Assembly: GCF_004116385.1 (NCBI RefSeq)
Contig: NZ_PEIB01000002.1
Location: forward strand, 124,001 to 188,000
Source: Veronia nyctiphanis
GTDB lineage: Bacteria > Pseudomonadota > Gammaproteobacteria > Enterobacterales > Vibrionaceae
Reading direction: 5' to 3'
Length of the DNA: 64,000 nucleotides
How positions within the stretch are numbered: position 1 is the stretch's first letter; each line of letters opens with the position of its first letter. This document shows positions 59,315-64,000 of this stretch, piece by piece. Below the pieces are notes generated by a model. It was not told the origin of the DNA, did no database searches, and worked only from the letters and a program-made list of their open reading frames with translations. A program made the position numbers and the translations under genes.

Positions 59315-60244
59315 ATGAAAGAGTGGGGAAGGTCAAAATTGATACTGTTAGCGGGCGTTGTTCTTGTCTCTTTGCCAGCGACAGCGAATTGGTTTTCAGG
59401 TACCGACCCACTTATTTCAGCGCATCAAAAGCTTCTTGAAGGCAACACTGTCGATAGTTTTAATGCGATGGTAGAAGTTTTACAGAGAAAAAACATGCGG
59501 GATAAAGAAGCGCATATCTCTGAGCTATTGCAACTCGCCATTTCAGAAGATTGTGGCAGAAGTTTGAGTAACATTCAGCCCCCGTCTTGGTTGCTAAATT
59601 TAAAGTTACGACGCGAAATTGTTCAGGCACCAAACAGAATTTCCCACCGGTTTGTGATTAAGGGTGAATCTGCTCGGCCTTTGACGTCGTTGAAATTCAG
59701 CCAATGGCCAGACGAATTAGTACTTGATAAAAAAGTTGTCGAACAAACGGGGAGTGATTTCTCTGTGACAGTCGATGGACTCTCTTCGCCAGTTAAAGCT
59801 GGATTGTACAAATTCGAAATCAGGGCTGGCGCTGTATCAGAAAATGAGAAGGCGGAAGTGTGGACGAGCTGGTTTATTATTACCCGTCCTGATCCGATTC
59901 AAAAAATAAGCTGGAAAGACGCCAGAAACTGGTACATTTTGCACCAGGCAGGTTTAGCGGAAACATGTGAAAAACCCTATTTATCCATCAGCTTGTACCC
60001 TCAGGCAATAGGTGTGTCAGAACCTGCTTGGTCAGTGAACATACATCACAACCCACCTTTGAGCTTGCCAAAAGTTGAGGTGCCTGATGGTCGATATTGG
60101 TTATCGGTTTCTCTGATTGAAAAGCGTTGGCAGGGTGTCGTTTCTGTTGAGGAAGTTCAAACGATCGCTCGCTCAATTGAAATACCTGATGTAGATGTTG
60201 TCAGCTTTGGTAGTGAGGAAAAACCCTCGGGTAAACCCGAATAA
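59315..60244 (+). CDS. Exported vxr-operon protein (VxrC/D-like, possibly DUF2861)
   Basis: 309 aa. Signal peptide (ILLAGVVLVSLPATANW), an N-terminal helical part (ISAHQKLLEGNTVDSFNAMV) and a beta-rich periplasmic domain with two cysteines. The ATG is one base after the vxrB stop (TAAAATG), so the genes are translationally coupled. I believe it belongs to the Vibrio-specific family found behind vxrAB, which has no known activity; in V. cholerae there are two such unknown genes (vxrC and vxrD), whereas only one is present here. Assignment to one of them needs a comparison. Confidence 0.6.
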   Translation: MKEWGRSKLILLAGVVLVSLPATANWFSGTDPLISAHQKLLEGNTVDSFNAMVEVLQRKNMRDKEAHISELLQLAISEDCGRSLSNIQPPSWLLNLKLRREIVQAPNRISHRFVIKGESARPLTSLKFSQWPDELVLDKKVVEQTGSDFSVTVDGLSSPVKAGLYKFEIRAGAVSENEKAEVWTSWFIITRPDPIQKISWKDARNWYILHQAGLAETCEKPYLSISLYPQAIGVSEPAWSVNIHHNPPLSLPKVEVPDGRYWLSVSLIEKRWQGVVSVEEVQTIARSIEIPDVDVVSFGSEEKPSGKPE

Positions 60245-60363
60245 TGTATTGGGTATTTCAGCGCTCGTTTGTTTCAAATTGTACAGCGTTATAGTTTTTC
60301 ACCAAAGAACATGCTTTCAGTGTAAAATACGCAAACTGAGCCAATAAGTGTTAGAAGTTAAAA

Positions 60364-60522
60364 ATGAACAATATGCCCACGCTTTCTCACGCCCAACAGC
60401 AAGAGGCTGCTGAGAAAATTCATGACCTGATGTCGAAAGGAATGAGCAGCGGTGAAGCGATAAGAATCGTTGCTGAACAAATCAGAGCAAATTACTCTAC
60501 AGCTTCTGATGAAGAAGAGTAA
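60364..60522 (+). CDS. vxrE: UPF0181 (YoaH family) protein, vxrE-like
   Basis: 52 aa. [20 protein letters not shown] followed by [18 protein letters not shown] is the YoaH signature (compare E. coli [20 protein letters not shown]). In V. cholerae the fifth gene of the vxr operon is a UPF0181 protein, as here. The function of YoaH is unknown. The gene is 120 bases behind vxrC-like, so either an internal promoter or operon read-through is possible, and a strong terminator follows at once. Confidence 0.8.
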   Translation: MNNMPTLSHAQQQEAAEKIHDLMSKGMSSGEAIRIVAEQIRANYSTASDEEE

Positions 60523-60553
60523 AAAAAGCGACCTGAGAGGTCGCTTTTTTTTT
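60521..60553 (+). terminator. Terminator of the vxr cluster
   Basis: AAAAAAGCGACC and GGTCGCTTTTTT pair around loop TGAGA, followed by further T. It begins within the yoaH-like stop codon. Confidence 0.9.
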
Positions 60554-60626
60554 ATTCCCAGTAATATGCTATACCTGCTAATACACATCCTAAAATATCC
60601 TCATTGATTTTTGGCAGGAATATGTC

Positions 60627-61160
60627 GTGAATAATCGTCTAACACTAGCAAAGAATATTGCGAGGTCTCGACACGAGGGTCAAATGTACGGTGAATTCCC
60701 GTTCTATTTGCATCTTGATCAAGTCGAAAAGCTGGCTGAGCCTTACGGGTTGAATGCTATGATTGTTTGCCAATTACAATCACTTATCGACGATACCTCC
60801 ACAGAGCTCGACGAAATATTTTCCGAATTTGGGCAAACTATTGCTCATGCTGTCAGCTACCTATCTTGTGCGGTTTACGAAGATAGGCATCATCGGATGG
60901 TTAAACAAAATGAGACGCTTAGTACATTGGAGGGCTTCGAGGAGTCTGAGCGACTTGCGTTAGTTGTAAAAACGTGCGACCAGTATGTTGATGCTAAAGC
61001 TTCTCGAGTGTTTTTTCCTGAACGATTTGCAAAATATCAATCCGATTACGCAACCTTCAGAGATGCAGTTTATCGGCCGGGTTTGTGTGAAAAAGTATGG
61101 TTGGATCTGGATCGTTTAATGGAAATAGGAACTTTCCTGGGGAGAACAGAGCACCATTGA
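60627..61160 (+). CDS. Rel/Spo (MESH1-like) HD-family protein lacking the HD dyad
   Basis: 177 aa. The frame AKNIARSRHEGQMYGEFPFY, LHLDQVEKL and then DDTSTELDEIFSEFG aligns with small (p)ppGpp hydrolases (AxxAHxGQxYGxxPYxxHLxxV; EDTxTTLxxIxxxFG). Where those read LHDVVEDT, this protein reads LQSLIDDT, so His-Asp is replaced by Gln-Ser and metal binding should be lost. The first conserved histidine (RHEGQ) is kept. Start GTG 60627 has AGGAA six bases upstream; the ATG at 60622 is followed at once by a stop. It could be a (p)ppGpp sensor or regulatory pseudo-enzyme. Convergent with nadE. Confidence 0.65.
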   Translation: MNNRLTLAKNIARSRHEGQMYGEFPFYLHLDQVEKLAEPYGLNAMIVCQLQSLIDDTSTELDEIFSEFGQTIAHAVSYLSCAVYEDRHHRMVKQNETLSTLEGFEESERLALVVKTCDQYVDAKASRVFFPERFAKYQSDYATFRDAVYRPGLCEKVWLDLDRLMEIGTFLGRTEHH

Positions 61161-61186
61161 AGAAATGTTGTATCTTCCAATGGTGC
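61151..61186. terminator. Bidirectional terminator between the MESH1-like gene and nadE
   Basis: GCACCATTG pairs with CAATGGTGC and the stem extends through AAGA/TCTT with one bulge. It overlaps the stop of the MESH1-like gene and is followed by an A/T-rich tail. Confidence 0.6.
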
Positions 61187-61207
61187 ATAAAACTAAATTA
61201 AGGGGTG

Positions 61208-62041
61208 TTACTCGTCATATACAGTCGGGATAGGCTGGCGTTTGTGTTGCGTCATCTTATATATATTCACAAGTTTGTCGGAGACATGCTCTGAAACGGG
61301 CTTACCTTCTAGGAAATCATCAATTTCATCGTAAGTAAGCTGCAATGCATCCTCATCCGCTTTTTGCGGGTCAAGTTCTTCAAGATCAGCGGTTGGCACT
61401 TTTTTCACGAGCAACTCTGGCGCACCTAAATTTGCTGCGAGCTGTCTTACCTGACGTTTGCTAAGACCAAAGAGGGGGGCCAAATCACATGCGCCGTCAC
61501 CGAATTTAGTATAAAAACCAGTAATGTTTTCCGCTGAATGATCAGTTCCGAGCACAAGGCCTCCGACAAGCCCCGCAATTTCGTATTGTGCAACCATTCG
61601 AGATCTAGCTTTGACATTACCTTTGACAAAATCAATTTTGTTGTCGTCAGCAGGTAATAAATCAGTGCCTTGGAGTGCATCTAAACTGGCTTTATGCAGA
61701 CCATCTACACCCTCTTTAATATTGACACTCACGGAGCGAGAAGGCTGGATAAAACTCAGGGCCAATTGCGCTTCATCTTCGTCTTTTTGAGTACCATAAG
61801 GTAGACGAACTGCAATGAACGTATATTTTTCTGTTTTATGCTCTTTATTGAGTTCATTAACAGCAACCTGAGCCAATCGGCCACAGGTTGATGAATCTAC
61901 ACCACCACTTATTCCCAAAACCAAAGAGTGGGTATTAGAGGCTATGAGGCGGCTCTTGATGAAATTGACACGACGTTGAATTTCGAAATCAGGGTCGATA
62001 ATAGGGAGTACACGCATCTCGTCGCGAATGGCTTGTTCCAT
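61208..62041 (-). CDS. nadE: NH3-dependent NAD+ synthetase
   Basis: 277 aa (E. coli 275). It amidates nicotinate adenine dinucleotide to NAD+ with ATP. The ATP pyrophosphatase loop is in [17 protein letters not shown], followed by [55 protein letters not shown] (split here across two strands of the active site) and a C-terminal [11 protein letters not shown] 62041 is the family start. It is divergent from a NadD-like gene, so the intergenic region probably controls both NAD-biosynthesis genes. Confidence 0.95.
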   Translation of the reverse strand: MEQAIRDEMRVLPIIDPDFEIQRRVNFIKSRLIASNTHSLVLGISGGVDSSTCGRLAQVAVNELNKEHKTEKYTFIAVRLPYGTQKDEDEAQLALSFIQPSRSVSVNIKEGVDGLHKASLDALQGTDLLPADDNKIDFVKGNVKARSRMVAQYEIAGLVGGLVLGTDHSAENITGFYTKFGDGACDLAPLFGLSKRQVRQLAANLGAPELLVKKVPTADLEELDPQKADEDALQLTYDEIDDFLEGKPVSEHVSDKLVNIYKMTQHKRQPIPTVYDE

Positions 62042-62220
62042 TTTAAGTTTGTCCTCTCGGGCATTTGCTTTATGTCAGTGATATTTTGCATGATTACGCA
62101 ATCAAAATCATTGAAAACTTACTGACTCTTAATACGGACCGCCGAGGAAAATAGTTGAGAGATATGGATTCAAAATTATAGATTTGGCGTCAGTCATGTG
62201 GATACAAGGCAAACATTAAG

Positions 62221-62239
62221 TGTCTACACAATAGACACA
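62221..62239. promoter_or_regulatory. 7-bp inverted repeat between nadE and the NadD-like gene
   Basis: GTGTCTA and TAGACAC flank CACAA, in the divergent spacer. The symmetry and place suit an operator for a regulator of NAD genes, for example of the NrtR or NadQ type, but the sequence does not let me name one. Confidence 0.4.
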
Positions 62240-62344
62240 TATGGAATGGTAACTTTACCGTTTGGTGAACGGACCTGTATTGGGGGATTGAGCAGTGTTT
62301 TTGATAGTTTTGTTACAGTGTATAATAGAGGTTCGACCAGTAAG

Positions 62345-62884
62345 GTGAAATTAGTAGTGCCAGAGATAACAAATAATAAAATTGCCGTGTTTGGGAGTGC
62401 GTTTAATCCACCAAGCCTAGGGCACCTCAGCGTTTTACAAAGACTAACGCATTTCGATAAAGTTCTTTTAGTGCCGAGTATTGCCCATGCGTGGGGAAAA
62501 AATATGGCAGCGTATGAAGAGCGCTGTCGTTGGACTCAAGCGTTCATTAATGACATTGGCTTGGATAATGTTGAACTCTGTGACGCTGAAAAAGCTATTT
62601 ACAGGGATGGAGAGCCAGTCACAACATGGGCATTATTAGCATTCTTATCAAAAAGGTACTCTGAAAGTGAACTTACTTTTGTATTAGGCCCCGATAATTT
62701 TCTGAACTTTGCTAAGTTTTATAAAGCGAAAGAAATAACTGAAAAGTGGAGTGTTCTGGCTGCGGCTGAGACAGTACCCGTCAGAAGCACCATGATCAGA
62801 GCAGCGTTGACATCCGGTGAGTCGATAAAGAATCTTACTACACCGAGTGTCGCAACCCTATTGACCGATTATAACTTTGAATGA
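62345..62884 (+). CDS. Nicotinate-nucleotide adenylyltransferase-like protein (NadD-like)
   Basis: About 179 aa from GTG 62345. Nucleotidyltransferase motif IAVFGSAFNPPSLGHLSVL (the GxFxPxHxGH type), LLVPSIAHAWGK, FVLGPDNFLNFAKFYKA and the C-terminal VRSTMIRAAL (ISSTxIR motif) are the NadD/NadR core. It would join NaMN or NMN with ATP to form the dinucleotide used by NadE, its divergent neighbour. The frame is open to 62198 but that part covers an inverted repeat and a TATAAT (62321-62326), so it is probably promoter. GTG 62345 or GTG 62357 is the start; neither has an ideal ribosome site. It is a paralogue of the housekeeping nadD in this family of bacteria. Confidence 0.75.
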   Translation: MKLVVPEITNNKIAVFGSAFNPPSLGHLSVLQRLTHFDKVLLVPSIAHAWGKNMAAYEERCRWTQAFINDIGLDNVELCDAEKAIYRDGEPVTTWALLAFLSKRYSESELTFVLGPDNFLNFAKFYKAKEITEKWSVLAAAETVPVRSTMIRAALTSGESIKNLTTPSVATLLTDYNFE

Positions 62885-62927
62885 AAAAACAATTCATCAC
62901 TGAGATGGCTTGACTGGAAGATGAGTT

Positions 62928-63413
62928 ATGCCAGCAGCATATAGAGTAATACTTTTAGCCACCGCAATTCTGACGAGTCAGTTTTCGTTAGCCAGTGATG
63001 TGCTTGAAGTCAGCGATAATGGCCGAAAATCAGACTTCTTCTCTCACAGCAATGAGAGAGGGCGGCTTGAAGTGATAAAAGACTCGTTCGTTTTATCATT
63101 ACCTTCTTGGAGAAATGATACTCGAGATAAGCTAGATATTTGGAACAGCTGGTCGATTGGTGTCGATGTCAATCCATTTATGATGTCGACTGACGGAAAA
63201 AACTTCTACGTTATGGGCCTTCTGATTGATGAAAAAGAAATGCCAGACTGGGACGATTTAGATGGATTAACCGATTGGCTTCTAGACCAAGGTGTCGTGA
63301 TGAGTGTAGGAAGACAGGTGACGGGAAGCGATGCGATCTATCGTTTTGATATTCGCTTCCGCCAGAACAATGATCCTGAAGTTTTACTCCAGCTTCAAAT
63401 ACCTTATCGGTAG
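62928..63413 (+). CDS. Exported hypothetical protein, 161 aa
   Basis: Signal peptide (residues about 1-22, ILLATAILTSQFSLA). The mature part is acidic with a central WNSWSIGVDVNPFMMSTDGK and ends in RQNNDPEVLLQLQIPYR, suggesting a beta-rich periplasmic domain. No cysteines and no family recognised. It is 44 bases behind the NadD-like gene on the same strand and overlaps the convergent AraC-like gene's stop by ten bases. Confidence 0.55.
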   Translation: MPAAYRVILLATAILTSQFSLASDVLEVSDNGRKSDFFSHSNERGRLEVIKDSFVLSLPSWRNDTRDKLDIWNSWSIGVDVNPFMMSTDGKNFYVMGLLIDEKEMPDWDDLDGLTDWLLDQGVVMSVGRQVTGSDAIYRFDIRFRQNNDPEVLLQLQIPYR

Positions 63414-64000
63414 CCAGCTACTTCAATCAGTCTTGTCGATATCTGCTCTTCATTTAGCGTAGATAAAGACGAAATATCAGTCAGTTTTCTCCCCGAGCGG
63501 ATAAGCTTGAGTAACTCTCGTGTATCAAAAATATCCGTAATGCTCTGAAGTTCATTAATTTGTGCGCAGTTTGTGTCTTCTGAGCAGTCATCTTCATTTC
63601 TGCCAGATACGACTCCAACCATCAAACTATCGGTAGCGGTATTAACTTCGACATTTAGAGGCAATTTTGTTGTCAATACATGCTGAAGTGATGGGGTAGC
63701 ATTGCAAATATGATCCCTGAGGACTCGCATAAGACGACCGCCCGGCATATTCCAATCGACAGATTGAACTTGGCTGTACTCGAAAAGTATCGAAAAAATA
63801 AATTGTGACGGCGTCACGTATCCAGCATCCGAGGGAAATTCGGACTGGCTTCTCTGAGAGAAACGTATCTCTTTTGCCTCACTGTTTGGCATAAATGAGA
63901 GAGAAAATAGTGAGTCTGCAGGTAACCAAAAACACTGTGAGGATCCTATTACATACTCCAATTTACCAAGCCTGATCAACACAAAGCCCTTTTCGACACA
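63404..64000 (-). CDS. AraC-type cupin protein, start beyond the right edge, C-terminus atypical
   Basis: The frame is open to the window edge, reading CVEKGFVLIRLGKLEYVIGS, then CFWLPADSLFSLSFMP. That matches the N-terminal cupin of AraC-type regulators (xxYVxxGxxxxxxxxxxxxxxPxxxxWxPxxxxH). The middle has long hydrophilic stretches including a cysteine pair (DDCSEDTNCAQ), and the C-terminus (LLKLIRSGRKLTDISSLSTL, ending VAGYR) resembles only part of an AraC helix-turn-helix. It may be a shortened or degenerate regulator. I give the visible part; the start cannot be seen. Confidence 0.45.
   Translation of the reverse strand, partial: CVEKGFVLIRLGKLEYVIGSSQCFWLPADSLFSLSFMPNSEAKEIRFSQRSQSEFPSDAGYVTPSQFIFSILFEYSQVQSVDWNMPGGRLMRVLRDHICNATPSLQHVLTTKLPLNVEVNTATDSLMVGVVSGRNEDDCSEDTNCAQINELQSITDIFDTRELLKLIRSGRKLTDISSLSTLNEEQISTRLIEVAGYR

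Noticed and set aside
1-64000. A mobile element, prophage, defence island or CRISPR array
   Set aside because: No integrase, transposase, terminal repeats, restriction or Cas-like genes, or regular direct repeats were seen; gene content is core and accessory metabolism and signalling of Vibrionaceae.

Overview
The window reads as chromosomal DNA of a marine gammaproteobacterium of the family Vibrionaceae (Vibrio, Grimontia or Enterovibrio-like). The evidence is gene content and order: a vxrAB-type sensor/regulator cluster directly after pntAB, a malP-malQ-glgB operon, a LuxT-like TetR regulator, a HlyU-family protein, an ArfA rescue factor and a DUF368 permease. From memory, pntAB-vxr, malPQ-glgB, a second ackA and a DUF368 gene lie on chromosome II of V. 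cholerae, so this could be secondary-chromosome sequence; that is an inference. I see no rRNA, tRNA, CRISPR array, integrase, transposase or prophage.

Layout. 1-5 kb: a lipoprotein at the left edge, a small exported protein and a large hybrid histidine kinase. 5-9.5 kb: acyl-CoA ligase, LuxT-like regulator and an acetate kinase without pta. 9.5-15 kb: a TPR/YdcF-like protein, then an EAL-HDOD protein tightly coupled to a second hybrid kinase. 15.1-15.9 kb: a gene-free stretch with a head-to-head pair of perfect DnaA boxes. 16-23.6 kb: NhaA antiporter, thioesterase, Nudix hydrolase, DEAD-box helicase, a 25-residue membrane peptide and an SgrR-family regulator. 23.6-31 kb: envelope functions (MsrPQ, L,D-transpeptidase, Lpp-like lipoprotein, SCO/PCu(A)C copper delivery, DUF368). 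31-42.6 kb: oligopeptidase B, glycogen/maltodextrin operon, pirin, a beta-hydroxyacid dehydrogenase. 43-50 kb: a DctB-type kinase and DctD-type sigma-54 activator flank a TAXI-TRAP transporter operon that carries a candidate sigma-54 promoter and two upstream palindromes. 50-54 kb: a nucleotidase, a 30-residue membrane peptide, arfA with an intrinsic terminator inside its reading frame, and small regulators. 54-64 kb: pntAB, the vxr cluster, a Rel/Spo-like protein without its HD pair, nadE, a NadD-like gene, and an AraC-like gene cut by the right edge.

The most important caveat is quality. Thirteen genes carry fourteen single frameshifts (lipoprotein, both hybrid kinases, ackA twice, nhaA, DEAD helicase, sgrR-like, msrP, PCu(A)C, beta-hydroxyacid dehydrogenase, TRAP permease, pntA twice). 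In nearly every case adding one base, usually in a run of two or three identical bases, restores a full-length conserved protein with no other damage. This looks like sequencing or assembly error rather than gene decay. These genes are given here as whole units with the break marked.

The strongest biological points are the arfA nonstop-mRNA arrangement, the TAXI-TRAP system enclosed by its own two-component regulators, the pseudo-hydrolase downstream of vxr, two unannotated membrane micropeptides, and the DnaA-box region.
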